NCBI RefSeq assembly: GCF_036884655.1
Contig: NC_088331.1
Span: 16,529,501-16,593,500 of the forward strand
DNA: 64,000 bases
Source of the DNA: Musa acuminata AAA Group
Taxonomy: Eukaryota; Streptophyta; Magnoliopsida; Zingiberales; Musaceae
Direction of reading: 5' to 3'
The notes beneath the pieces are model-generated. The model made no database searches and was not told the DNA's origin. It worked only from the letters and a program-made list of their open reading frames with translations. Both the position numbers and the translations under genes were made by a program. Within the stretch, counting starts at the first letter, position 1; every line of letters begins with the position of its first letter. Positions 22,028 through 34,190 of the stretch are shown in pieces.

Positions 22028-24252
22028 TGTTGAATCTCGTATTTTGATGATGAAACTACTTGATATATGTTTATGATTTAATCTGCGTTTTGAGTGACGC
22101 AGGATGCCTCGATCAGGATGAGACAATTAAAGCAGGAAAATCATGTTATGCCGGAGGAACATGTCAGAAGATTGGACGTCGGGCCGGTGGATCGATCGAC
22201 GTATCGACAGAAGGCTTCGGGCCATGGACTTAGGATGCCTCGATCAGGATGAGACAATTAAAGCAGGAAAATCATGTTGTACCAGAGGAACATGTCAAAA
22301 GATTGGACGTCGGGCCGGTGGATCAATCAACGTATCGACAGAAGGCTTCGGGCTGTGGACTTAGGCATCGGGCCAAGAAGAGCGGGTATTGTGCCAAGGA
22401 TATCGGAGTTGTGGAGCCAACTGGCCGATTGGGCAATAGGTCGCAGGAAAGGACGATGCGCCGAAGAATTGGACGAAGCGTCGAGGGACCAATGACATGC
22501 TGGACAACTTGGTTAATTGCTTAGGATTAATTGTCTCGATCGAAGTTTTGTTTACATGTGCAGGATTAACTACGATGAAAGTAAGACATGCAGTAGGAGT
22601 TGCGCCGGAGTCAAGACAATGATCACGTTGGGAGTTCGAGAGTTCGACGGAAGTTCGGACAGTCGTCGGAGGTTCTGCGGGAACAAATCCGAGAAGTCCA
22701 TAAGCTTGCCAAAGAAGCTCGTCGGAACTCGCCAAGTGGATCGTTGCAAGTCCAGGAGTTTGCCGGAAGTCCGCAAGAGCATCACTAAGGGTTCATCGGA
22801 TGATCGACGGAAGTTCGCCGGAAGCTCGCCGGAAGAAGCGATTGACGCACCGGAGCAAGTTGCAGTAAACGTCTTAGAAAATATCGTAGTTAGCACAATG
22901 ATTAAGTTGGAAATGGGAGGTGATCCCATTAACTTAATCTTGGAGCAATTGGGCCCCTAAAAAACCCAAATTGGGCCGAATGGATCAACCCATTCGGACC
23001 CTGATTACTGTGGGAGGTGCAACCGCTCAGGCTAGGAGGTAGCACCGCCTAGGCTAAGTCTTCGAGTGAGACTGGGCGATGCAACCGCCCCAGCCAGGAG
23101 GTGGCACTGCCTGGGCTTAGTCTCCAAGCGAGACTGGGCGGTGCAACCGCCCCTGACAAGAGGTGGCACCGCCTGAGCTCTGTCTTCGAGCTCTGGCAGG
23201 CGGTGCAACCGCCTCAGTCAGGAGGTGCAACCGCCTGAGCTCAGTCTACGAGCTCTGGCAGGAGGTGCAACCGCCCCTGACAAGAGATGGCACTGCCTAG
23301 AGGCTCAGTCTTCGAGCTCTGCCAAGCGGTGCAACCGCTCCAGTCAGGAGGTGCAACCGCCTGATCCCAGAATTCCGAGAATTGACAGTTTTGAGCTCCA
23401 AATTTGAACTGGGTTGGGGCCTATAAATACCCTACCGATTCAGCACCGAAAGGGCAAGAACTTACACCGAAAACTTGATCTTTTTCTGTGATTCTTAGAG
23501 CTCAAAATTGTTGTAAAGGCCAAAAGTTCTCCTCCCTTTGTTCTTCAAAGTTTTGAGTTGTAAAGAGAGGAGAGAAAATCTCTGTAAGGGTTGTCTCCTA
23601 AGCCCGTCAAAAGGAGTGAAACTGTAAAAGGGTGGTTGGCCTTCGCCTATTGAAGGAAGGCCTCTAGTTGACGTCGGTGACCTCGTCGGTGGAGGAAGCC
23701 AAAAGTGGAGTAGGTCAAGATTGACCGAACCACTCTAAATCTCGGTTTGCATTTACTTTGAGCATTTTATCTTTACTACAAACCTCCTAAATAGCTACTG
23801 CCTTCTGCGCTTTTACGAACGAGTTTCTAAGTTCAGAGCTTTCCAAATCTTCGTTTAGACGTAAATCGGCTTTTTCGTACGATCATTACATTTCAGTTTA
23901 CATTTACGTTTTGATTTCAATCAGAACTTCAAACTGCCTTCTACGCATTTATAAAACGTATATCAAAGTTCAGTATCTTCAAATTGGCATTTAGACGTAA
24001 ACCGGTTTTATCGTACGAACGTCGCATTTCAGTTTACGCTTGCATTCTGATTTTCATCATAAACTGCAAACTGCCTTCATAGATTTACTTTAACGTCATC
24101 TCACTTAATCTTAAGTTAAAGTAATCTTAGAATCAGCTTTTACATCTAAATCGTTTTTATCAAACGAACGCAGCTTTCGATTTTAATAGTGAAAGATTTC
24201 CGCTGCACTAATTCAACCCCCCCCCCCCCTCTTAGTGCTCTTGATCCTAACA
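22028..24252 (+). mobile_element. 5' LTR of the non-autonomous element (2225 bp)
   Basis: It runs TGTTGAATCTCG to GATCCTAACA. M1 is tandemly duplicated (starting near 22103 and 22230, about 127 bp each), followed by M2 (22560-22870). A palindrome array lies at 22990-23370, a TATAAATACCC box at about 23424 and a C-run at about 24217-24229. Frames inside it (for example 22517-22960) are LTR by-products. Confidence 0.95.
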
Positions 24253-24270
24253 ATTAGTATCAGAGCCCGG
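24253..24270 (+). other. Primer binding site
   Basis: ATTAGTATCAGAGC directly follows the LTR end. It is close to TGGTATCAGAGC, complementary to the 3' end of initiator tRNA-Met, the usual primer of plant copia elements. Confidence 0.85.
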
Positions 24271-24302
24271 TATTTCTCATTTCGGATTTACACCCGAGAG
24301 AA

Positions 24303-25235
24303 ATGGCTCTTCAAGAGGGCTTATCAGTTGTTCGTCCACGGTTGTTTAACGGATTGGACTACACTTATTGGAAAACTCGAATGAGAGTTTTCTTGATTTC
24401 TATGAATCTGGATTTATGGAATATCATTGAAAACGATTTTCAACTTCCCTCTAAACCGATGAACAAATGGTTGGATTTGGAGAAGAAGTATTTTTCTTTA
24501 AACGCAAAGGCTATGAATGCCTTATTTTGCGCTTTGGACAAAAATGAGTTCAATCATATTTCTACATGCGAAACGACTTTTGACATTTGGCAAACACTTG
24601 AAATCACGCACGAGAGAACTAGTAGAGTCAAAGACTCGAAAGTTAACCTTTTATTGCATGATTTTGAGCTTTTTCGAATGTAACCAAGCGAGACTATAGG
24701 CGACATGTACACCCGTTTCACAGATGTCGTCAATAGTTTAAGAACTCTTGGAAAATATTTTTCAGATTTTGAACTCGTAAACAAGATTTTGCGTTCTCTT
24801 TCTAAGAAGTGGGATTCAAAAGTAACTGCAATACAAGAAGCTAAAAACCTAAACAACTTACCACTTGAAGAACTAATTAGTTTGTTGATGACATATGAAA
24901 TGGTGCACAATGCACATGATGAACATGTTGAACACAATCACCTTCCAAAGAACAGGAAGGATTTGGAACTCCGGACAAATGAATGCCACTTGAGCGATGA
25001 CTCAAGTGATGAGGACAATGATGAACTTGAACTTCGAACACTAAATCTTAATAAGTTTATTAAACAAAAATCTAAAATAGACAATGAACTTGAACGAAGG
25101 AAGAGGCCAAAGAAGAGGAAGAGAACCAAGGATGAATCAAGAACTTTCAAAGGTGAAACGACAAATTGGGCTTTGACGGGCTTCGACTACAAGGTAAGTA
25201 ACTCAACTCTCTTGAATTATTTCGAAATTACATGA
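24303..25235 (+). pseudogene. gag of the non-autonomous element (one stop codon)
   Basis: The start ATG at 24303 follows the primer site by about 35 bp. The protein would form the virus-like particle that packages element RNA. It opens with 'NGLDYTYWKTRMRVFLISM', then a UBN2-type gag domain: 'LEKKYFSLNAKAMNALFCAL', 'TFDIWQTLEITHE', GDMYTRFTDVVNSLRTLGK and LEELISLLMTYEM. A single stop after FRM, at 24681, breaks it, apparently AAA to TAA. The basic tail (RRKRPKKRKRTK) stands where relatives have a CCHC zinc knuckle, which is absent, and no protease follows. Copia gag proteins usually run on into pol; here the frame ends at 25235. Without the single stop it would be about 310 codons. Confidence 0.9.
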
Positions 25236-27961
25236 TGCTCTTCATAATACATTTTCTTTTTAATATAGAATTAATTTTCTTGAAAATTACATGTTAAAAA
25301 AAAATATGATGAAAATGCAAAATTTATGATCATGCTAGTAGTTTTAAAAATAATCATGAAAAATACATATTTTATGATAAACAAATAAAATGATTTTGAT
25401 TGAAAATATGAAATCATGCTTGATGATATAATGATGTTTTGATACCATGATTTTATTCTATGCATGAGATTTTAAAAATCGTGTTTATTGGTTTTATAAT
25501 TATGGATGATGAATCTTGCGATTTTCGATTTTCACGGTAATGAAAGTGCCTTATTGAACTTTGTCGTAATAAAACTTGCACTTTCGATTTTAAAATATGC
25601 TACATGTTTGGCATAGATGAAATAAAATCATATGAACTAAAACGACTAAAAAGGGAAAAGTATCTTTCTTGAAAATTTATTTTTCTCTACTGTATTGACT
25701 TTTTCACTAAGAGATCAATAAAATTATCTATGCCATTTTGAATCTCTTGAAAGTAATGTTGAGATTTTGATGATATGTTCTTATTGAAATTTATTGAAAT
25801 GAATCGTGATTTCTTGGAATTATAACTTGAGAATTCTTTTTATAAATCAAAATAACCTACTGTGATTTTTTCTTTTTGCTATTTGAGTTATCTAAAAAGA
25901 ATCATAATATGTCTCTTAATATTCATAATTTGTCTACATGATTCGTAAATCTCATTACCAACTCTTCTTGATATTCCTTATGTGATGATATGAATACATG
26001 AAATATTCATTAATTTATTTTGATGCATACAAATGAAAAGTTATGATCATGCATGGTAAAATATAATTTGACAAAATTGATACCATCATGATATGAAGCA
26101 TTTATGATTTGCAATGATGCATGCAATACTTGAGCTTTTTAATTATGAGGTGATGTATTGCATATGATGTAAATCATGATGCTATGAGTTGTTACTAAAA
26201 TGATGTTTGTTGATTTAATGTCATGAATACTCTAAATGATGAATGTTTGGTATCATGATCAAAATGTTGATAAATAGTTAAAAATTTAAGTATCATGTAT
26301 GATATGCTCATAATATTGATTGATTTATTCAGTATCAATCATTAATGAAATATAAGGTTTTTGAAATTATGCATGTTCGAATTTGAAAATATAATGATGC
26401 ACAAATGAGATTGAAACCTTCCCTTGTCATGATTTAGAAATTAATGTAAAGGGTCTTCCCTTCTCTTTCCTAATGACATAGGGGGAGAAAGAGTTGCTAA
26501 TGTGCATATCTCAAAGAGAAAATTGCTAGCTTTCGTGTCTTAAAATGTTGAAAATTTTTTTGCTAGCTTGTATATTGTAAACTTGCTATCGTACTATCAT
26601 GATGATGAGCATGTCTTATCTTCATAATTGTATTTGAAAAACTATGGCAAAAATATGTCCGAATGATTGAACTTGATTTTCGGACTTTCTTGATTGAATG
26701 ATCAAATCACTCGACTGCCATGATGATTTTACACAATTACATGCCCTAATAACAGATTGGAAATTATGTGCTTTGGATACAAAAATTTCCATGATAATAA
26801 GCATGTTTTGTCCTCATGATTGTATTTGAAAATCAATAGCACGGCCTTGTCCGAATGCATGAAAGTGTTAATTTTATTTTCGGATTCTCTTAACTATTTG
26901 TATCCTAACAATTGGATTTTCGAATTATCCTCTTCCAGACTTAATTAGCATATGTCATATCAAGTTTAATTCATATCATTAATTTTTGACATATGGAATC
27001 AATCAGCAAATACATCTCTTATACACTTATCATGTGAACAATATTTTGTTTTGAGAAATGGATTTGATGAAATGATTCCTGCTTATAAATTCCTTCTTGA
27101 AAAAGGAAGTCATTTTTACGTACAAGGATTTGATACATATCTTGATACTTGTAAAAATGAAGCGTGCTTTAATATCTTATCGATTTTAACTTCATTCGAG
27201 TAAGCTCAGAAATAGCTTTCCTCCGTCATGCAAAAAGAAAATAACAAATAAAATGGAAGAAGTTTTCAAAGCTATCTCCATGTCATGTTTTCCTTGAAAT
27301 GTTTGAATATTTGGTATCTTATCACTTTTTGTTGAAAAATGACATGAACCTACTTATGGCATCGCACTTATATTTTAAAAATTTGCTTATATCGTTCTCC
27401 TTTTTGTTGATGACAAAGGAGGAGAAATATATGAATTGATGCTATGAACACTGATGCTATGATTGCCAAATTTGCATTATGCCATGTCTGCATCATGTGT
27501 TAAGATGTCAAGAACTTGTATCGTAATTTTATGCGTTGATATCTTACCATGTGATGAAATGCTACAATTGATAAACACTTGAAATGTTTGCGTTATGATA
27601 TCAAAAGCTTACATCGCAATTTTACATGTTGATATTTGATAATAGCAAACTTGCATTATGATAAAACTTGATATTATGTTTTTCATGCAATGAGTTGAAC
27701 CAACATCACAAACACTTGATTGTGGTACTTCTCCTTTTTGTTGATGACAAAGGGGGAGAAGTATGTTGATGACATGACATGTTATGCATAAGTTTATGCA
27801 TAAGTTCATGATAACGTGTTGCAAGTATTCATGATGAATATTGCAATGACTTGAATTCAGTTTGAATTCAAGGTTTTATCAATATGGCATATTGATAGGG
27901 GGAGTTTGTTTAAACTCCGGGAGTTAAGTTTAACTCCGTCATCAAGTGGTTGTCATCATAG
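25236..27961 (+). other. AT-rich spacer with repeated purine tracts
   Basis: There is no gene in 2.7 kb. Repeated words (ATGATG, CATGATACC, TTGCTAGCTTG) fill it. Purine-rich motifs recur: 'AGGGGGAGAAAG' (about 26469), AAAGGAGGAGAAAT (27415), AAAGGGGGAGAAGT (27750) and AGGGGGAG (27897). Multiple polypurine tracts before the 3' LTR are a known Sirevirus trait. Confidence 0.8.
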
Positions 27962-27974
27962 AAAAGGGGGAGAT
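27962..27974 (+). other. Polypurine tract
   Basis: AAAAGGGGGAGAT sits directly against the 3' LTR start TGTTGAATC. It is the plus-strand primer site. Confidence 0.88.
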
Positions 27975-30181
27975 TGTTGAATCTCGTATTTTGATGATGA
28001 AACTACTTGATATATGTTTATGATTTAATCTGCGTTTTAAGTGACGCAGGATAACTCGATCAAGATGAGACAATTAAAGCAGGAAAATCATGTTGTGCCG
28101 GAGGAACATGTCAGAAGATTGGACGTCGGGCCGGTGGATCAGTCGACATATCGATAGAAGGCTTCGGGTCGTGGACTCAGGATGCCTCGATCAGGATGAG
28201 ACAATTAAAGCAGGAAAATCATGTTGTGCCGAAGGAACATGTTAGAAGATTGGACGTCAGGCCGGTGGATCGGTCGACATATCGATAGAAGTCTTCGGGC
28301 CGTGGACTCAGGCATCGGGCCAAGAAGAGCGGGTATTGTGCCAAGGATATCGGAGTTGCGGAGCCAACTGGCCGATTGGGCAATAGGCCGCAGGAAAGGA
28401 CGATGCGCCAAAGAATCGGACAAAGCGTCGAGGGACCAATGACATGCCAGACAACTTGGTTAATTGCTTAGGATTAATTATCTTGATCGAGTTTTGTTTA
28501 CATGTGTAGGATTAACTACGATGAAAGTAAGACATGCAGTAGGAGTTGCGCCGGAGTCAAGACAATGATCACGTTGGGAGTTCGAGAGTTCGACGGAAGT
28601 TCGGACAGTCATCGGAGGTTCTGCGGGAACAAATCCGAGAAGTCCATAAGCTTGCCAAAGAAGCTCGTCGGAACTCGCCAACTGGATCGTCGCAAGTCCA
28701 GGAGTTTACCGGAAGTCCGCAAGAGCATCACCGAGGGTTTATCGGATGATCGACGGAAGTTCGCCGGAAGCTCGCTGGAAGAAGCGATTGACGCACCGGA
28801 GCAAGTTGCAGTAAACGTCTTAGAAAATATCGTAGTTAGCACAATGATTAAGTTGAAAATGGGAGGTGATCCTATTAGCTTAATCTTGGGGCAATTGGGC
28901 CCCTAAAAAACCCAAATTGGGCCGAATATATCAACCCATTCGGACCCTGATTGATGTGGGAGGTGTAACCGCCCAGGCCAGGAGGTAGCACCGCCTAGGG
29001 TAAGTCTCCGAGTGAGACTGGGCGGTGCAACCGCCCCAGCCAGGAGGTGGCACCGCTTGGGCTCAGTCTCCGAGCGAGACTGGGTGGTGCAACCGCCCCT
29101 AACAAGAGGTGGCACCGATTGAGCTCGGTCTTCGAGCTCTGGCAGGCGGTGCAACCGCCTCAGTCATGAGGTGCAACCACCTGAGCTCAGTCTTCGAGCT
29201 CTGGCAGGAGGTGCAATCGCCCCTGACAAGAGGTGGCACCGCCCAGAGGCTCAGTCTTCGAGCTCTGCCAGGCGGTGCAACCGCCTGATCCCGGAATTTC
29301 GGGAATTGATAGTTTTGAGCTCCAAATTTGAACTGGGTTGGGGCCTATAAATACCCCACCCATTCAGCACTGAAAGGGCAAGAACTTACACCGAAAACTT
29401 GATCTTTTTCTGTGATTCTTAGAGCTCAAAATTGTTGTAAAAGCCAAAAGTTCTCCTCCCTCTGTTCTTCAATGTTTTGAGTTGTAAAGAGAGGAGAGAA
29501 AATCTCTGTAAGGGTTGTCTCCTAAGCCTATCAAAAGGAGTGAAACTGTAAAAGGGTGGTTGGCCTTCGCCTATTAAACGAAGGCCTCTAATTGACGTCG
29601 ATGACCTTGTCGGTGGAGGAAGCCAAAAGTGGAGTAGGTCAAGATTGACCGAACCACTCTAAATCTCAGTTTGCATTTACTTTGAGCATTTTATCTTTAC
29701 TGCAAACCTCCTAAATAGCTACTGCCTTCTGCGCTTTTACGAACGAGTTTCTAAGTTCAGAGCTTTCCGAATCTGCGTTTAGACGTAAATCGGCTTTTTC
29801 GTACGATCATTACATTTTAGTTTACGTTTACGTTTTGATTTCAATCATAACTGCAAACTGCCTTCTGCGCATTTATAAAACGTATCTCAAAGTTCAGTAT
29901 CTTCAAAATTGGCATTTAGACGTAAACCGATTTTATCGTACGAACGTCGCATTTCAGTTTGCGCTTGCATTCTGATTTTCATCATAAACTGTAAACTGCC
30001 TTCGTAGATTTACTTTAACGTCATCTCACTTAATCTTAAGTTAAAGTAATCTTAGAATCAGCTTTTACATCGAAATCGTTTTTATCAAACGAACGCAGCT
30101 TTCGATTTTAATAGTGAAAGATTTCCGCTACACTAATTCACCCCCCCCCCCGCCCCTCTCTTAGTGCTCTTGATCCTAACA
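27975..30181 (+). mobile_element. 3' LTR of the non-autonomous element (2207 bp)
   Basis: It aligns along its whole length with 22028-24252, including the tandemly duplicated M1. It lacks one palindrome segment of about 22 bp (around 29275) that is present at about 23328-23350 in the sister LTR, which explains most of the length difference. TATAAATACCCC lies at about 29347. Confidence 0.95.
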
Positions 30182-31100
30182 ACTATGAGTTCCTTTTAGA
30201 TATCTAAAAATCCTTTAATATCTTTTAAGTGAGATTGCTTGGGATTAAATTGAAATTTAGTTCATAGTCCAACACTAAATATGATATCGAGTCTAGTTGT
30301 TGTGAGATATAATAAACTATCATACCCCTATAAGTCTTTTGATTAAAACATTCTCCATTAATGTCTATATCTAATTTTGTAGAAGTGCTCATTGGTATAT
30401 TAATAACTTTAGCACTATCCATATTAAATCGTTTTAATAGATCTAACACATACTTAGTTTGACTAACAATGGATCCATCACTAAGTTGTTTGATTTGTAA
30501 TCCTAGGAAAAAGATTAATTCCCTCATTAAACTCATTTCTAACTCTTGGCTCATACACTTGGCAAAAGACTCACATAAAGACTCATTTGAAGAATCGAAA
30601 ATGATATCATCAACATAAATTTGAACTATAAGAAAATTATTTTTAAAATATTTAACAAACAATGTAGTATCGACCTTGCCTTTCATAAAATTATTCTTAA
30701 TTAGAAAGAAACTAAGTCTCTTATATCAAGCCCTTAGGGTTTGTTTCAAACTATAGAGAGCCTTAAACAATTTAAAAACATGATTCAGAAAAGTGGTATT
30801 CTCAAATCCGGATGTTTGTTCAACATAAATTTCTTTGGAAATAAAACCATTAAGAAAAATACTTTTAACATCCATTTGAAATAACTTAAAATTATTACAA
30901 ATAGCATAGGCAAAGAGAATTCTTATGACTTCAAGTCTAGCCATAGGAGCGAACGTTTCTTTATAATCGATATCTTCTTCTTGGTTGAAACCTTTAGCCA
31001 CTAATCTAGCCTTATTTCTAACCACGATACTAAGTTCATCTTGCTTGTTTCTAAAGACTCATTTAGTACCAATTAGCAAATGATCATTAGGCAAGTTTCC
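30182..31100 (-). pseudogene. Copia reverse transcriptase of the reverse element
   Basis: On the reverse strand, 'RNKARLVAKGFNQEEDIDYK' (about 31015), ETFAPMARLEVIRILFAYA and 'MDVKSIFLNGFISKEIYVEQ' are followed by the catalytic YVDDIIF (about 30600) and LGLQIKQLSDGSIVSQTKY. These are hallmark copia RT blocks. There is a frame break at about 30700, and the 3' end is separated from RNase H by the nested element. The active-site aspartates are kept. Confidence 0.9.
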
Positions 31101-32330
31101 ACACCTCATTTCTCATGTATTGCGGTAACCCATGAATCATCTTTCAAGACTTTATCAATGCATTTAGGTTTAATTTGAGATAAAAAAACTGCATTCACAC
31201 AAAAAATTTTAAGAGAAGAACGAGTTTGAACTGCTTTTGAAGTGTCTCCAATGATTAGCTCATTAGGATGAGTATCTACATACTTCCAATCCTTAGGTAA
31301 GAATTCTTTCGAATAAGATACATCCAGGTTGCTAATGGGAGGAGAGGGTTCACTCAAATTTAAACCATCAAAATCAAAATCAACATCAAAATCATTTTTC
31401 TTAGATTCAGAAATCTCACTGAAAATAACATGAATAGATTCTTCTATAACTAAAGTTCTTTTATTAAACACATGAAATGCTTTAGAAGTAGAAGAATAAC
31501 CAAGAAAAATACCTTCATCAGATTTTGCATCAAATTTTCCTAAGGCATCTTTTTCGTTTAAAACAAAACATTTATAACCAAAAACTTTAAAATATAAAAC
31601 ATTAGGTCTTTTGTTATTCCATAACTTATAAGGAGTTTTAGAAAGTAATGATCTTACTAGAACCCTATTCATGACATAGCATATTGTGTTAACGGCTTCG
31701 GCCCAAAAATATTTGGGTAGGCTATGTTCATTTAACATGGTTCTTGTCATTTTTTGTAAATTTCTATTTTTTCTTTCAACTACTTCATTTTGTTATAAGT
31801 TTCTTGGAGTAGAGAAATTATGCTTGTATTCATTTGATTCACAAAAGTTTTAAAAATCATGATTTTGAAACTCACCACCATGATCACTACATATAGATGC
31901 AATCATAAAGCCTTTTTCATTTTGAAAATGTTTACAAAATTTTCAAAAATACTTAAAACAATCACTTTTATGTGTAAAGAAGTATGTCTAAGTGTATCTA
32001 CTATAATCATCAACAATTACAAAGGCGTATTTGCTACCTCATTATTATATCAATTGGTCCAAATAAATCCATATCAATCAATTGCAATGGTTTAAGGTGT
32101 TTATTTGATTCTTTGACTTGAAACTACATTTTATTTGTTTTTCTATTTGATATGTATCACACACTTTGTCTTTGACAAATTTGATGCTAGGGATTCCTTT
32201 TACAAGTTCTCTAGATAAAATTTGGGAGATTAGTTTCATGCTAGCATGACCTAACCTCCTATACCAAAGCCAAGCATCATCGTTTAAAACCGAAAAGCAA
32301 GTTTCATTACAAAACTCGTTAAGATCAATG
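31101..32330 (-). pseudogene. Copia integrase of the reverse element
   Basis: The reverse-strand read gives a 'DHGGEF' block (about 31880), the catalytic Glu in NEVVERKNR (about 31780), then MTRTMLNEHSLPKYFWAEAV (31750), KTPYKLWNNKRPNV, 'VFGYKCFVLNEKDALGKFD' and EGIFLGYSSTSKAFHVFNKR, the copia integrase C-terminal region. Stops and shifts break the part upstream of 31750. Integrase inserts element cDNA into host DNA. Confidence 0.88.
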
Positions 32331-32660
32331 GTCTAGACATTGTTGGTCCTTAAGGCAATTAAAGATCTATTCATGTGTGGTATTTCTATAATGCAAGCAT
32401 TAGATTCAAACTTGATGTTGAAGCCTTTATTATATAATTGACTAATGCTTAATAAGTTACGCTTTAAACCATCTACTAACAAAATATTTTTAATCAAAAT
32501 ATTTGATTTATTACCTATATTTTCTTTTCCAATAATTTTGTCTTTGTTGTTGTCTCCGAAGGTGACAAATCCTTCATCTTGGCTAGTGAGCTTAGAAAAG
32601 TGTGTTGGATCTCCGGTCATGTGTCTTGAGCATCTACTATCAAGGTACCATCTCTTGCTC
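32331..32660 (-). pseudogene. Copia protease and pre-integrase segment of the reverse element
   Basis: The reverse strand has DSRCSRHMTGDP at about 32600-32645. The catalytic DSG of copia aspartic protease has become DSR. LTSQDEGFVTFGDN and 'LLSISQLYNKGFNIKFESN' follow, as in relatives. The protease would be inactive even without the frame breaks. Confidence 0.85.
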
Positions 32661-34190
32661 CTAGCTTGAGATTGTAGATATATCTACAAGAAAGGGGGGT
32701 TTTCTTTTAGGTACCCATTTTACCTTGGGTTCCTCATAAATAGATCTACCTAATTTATCATTTTGCATTATATCATTTAAGATTCCTTTAGGGACCCAAA
32801 TTAACTTATGTAGACTATACCTCTTAAATAGATATTTATGAGAATAATCTCCAAATTTGCAACAAAAGTTATATTTGCTTCGGGATGAAATATGCAAGGT
32901 TGGGCTTTTAACAAAGATGGTTGGCTTTTGGTAAGTGTTACTTACAAAGCTGATTTCATCTCTTCTATGAGCATGATCCCTCTTTGCAAGGATCATGTTT
33001 AAGGATTTTCTTCCTATTTCAAATTTTTCTAAGGTTTCATGTAGTAGCAAATTCTCCTTTTTAAGCATTTCTAATTCTTCACATTTTATATAAGAAAGCA
33101 ATATTTCATTATCATGTTTAATCTTTAATCTATCAAACTCGCTAATAAGAGAAGCATGCATGCTCATTTTTTAATAATTTATACTTTTTATTAACTAATT
33201 TATATTTATCAAACAAATCATTAAAAGCATTAAGTAATTCATCATAAGATAAATAAGATTTGTTTAGGTCACTTACCTCATCATTGAGCGCCATTAGAGC
33301 ATAATTTGTGACTTCTTTATTGGTTGGCTCCTCATCTTTGGATGCACTCGAATCGTCCCAAGTAGCCTTTAGCACTTTCTTCTTCTTCGGTTGCTTCTTC
33401 TTCATTTGGGGACATTCGCTTTTGAAGTGTCATGGCTTCTTGCATCCGTAACAAATTATTTGATCATTTTTAAGTTTATTTTTGTTTTTAATGTCATGTT
33501 TAGTTTTGCTCCTTTTTATAAATTTTATAAATTTTATTGTTAGAAGTGTCAAGTCATCATCATCATCGCTTTAGTTTTCTCTCAAGTGGTCTTCTTAAGT
33601 TCTAAGTGTCAAATCCTTCTTGTTCTTTGGAATGTGGTTCTTAAGTTCTTCATATACATTGCACGTCATTTCATAGGTCATCAAAGACCTGATAAGTTCT
33701 TCAAGTGGAAAGTTGTTCAAGTCCTTGGCTTCTTGAATTGCGGTTACTTTAGGATCCCAACCCTTTAGAAGGGATCTTAATATCTTGTTAACATGTTCAA
33801 AGTTAGAAAAACTTTTACCAAAAGCTTTTAGACTATTGACGACATTCGTAAACCGAGTGTACATGTCTCCAATAATCTCGTTTGGTTTCATACGAATCAA
33901 TTCATAACTATGAACTAAAAGATTGATATTTGACTCATTAACTCTACTCATGCCTTCGTGTGTGATTTCAAGTGTATGCCAAATATCATAAGTCATTTTG
34001 TAAATTAAAACTCGATTCATTTTTATCCAAAGCACAAAATAAAGTATTCATAGCTTTGACGTTTAAAGAGAAAGTATTCTTCTCCAAATCATTCCAATCG
34101 TTCATTAGAAGAGAAGACTTTTGAAATATGTTTTCGGTGATATTCCATAACTCAAAATCTATATAAATCAAGAAAATCCTCGGGGTGTGA
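32661..34190 (-). pseudogene. gag of the reverse copia element
   Basis: Gag reads from right to left in broken frames: 'LWNITENIFQKSSLLMNDW' (about 34150), 'NVKAMNTLFCALDKNE', GDMYTRFTNVVNSLKAFGKS and 'LEELIRSLMTYEMTCN'. The zinc knuckle CYGCKKP.HFKSEC lies at 33412-33453, with a stop replacing one residue. A linker ending WVPKRKPPF leads to the protease. The first codons and the primer site are deleted: the LTR joins gag directly near 34182. Confidence 0.88.

Larger units (their letters stand above)
22023..30186 (+). mobile_element. Complete non-autonomous Sirevirus-type element (LTR-gag-spacer-LTR), ACTAT target duplication
   Basis: A structurally complete element, 22028-30181 (8154 bp), is flanked by ACTAT at 22023-22027 and 30182-30186. 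It has a 5' LTR, primer site, a gag-only ORF, a 2.7-kb AT-rich spacer with repeated purine tracts, and a 3' LTR. It has no protease, integrase or RT, so it would need enzymes from relatives. The two LTRs are highly similar, so the insertion is fairly recent and later than the copia element it interrupts. Confidence 0.95.

Noticed and set aside
22517..22960. Forward 147-codon frame (and a near copy at 28502-28906) that could be a host gene
   Set aside because: Both lie in the two LTRs of one element at equal positions, and shadow frames occur on the opposite strand; the open reading comes from GGAAGTTCG-type repeats of module M2.
24253..24270. tRNA-like sequence after the LTR
   Set aside because: It is a short primer-binding complement, not a tRNA gene; no cloverleaf arms are present.
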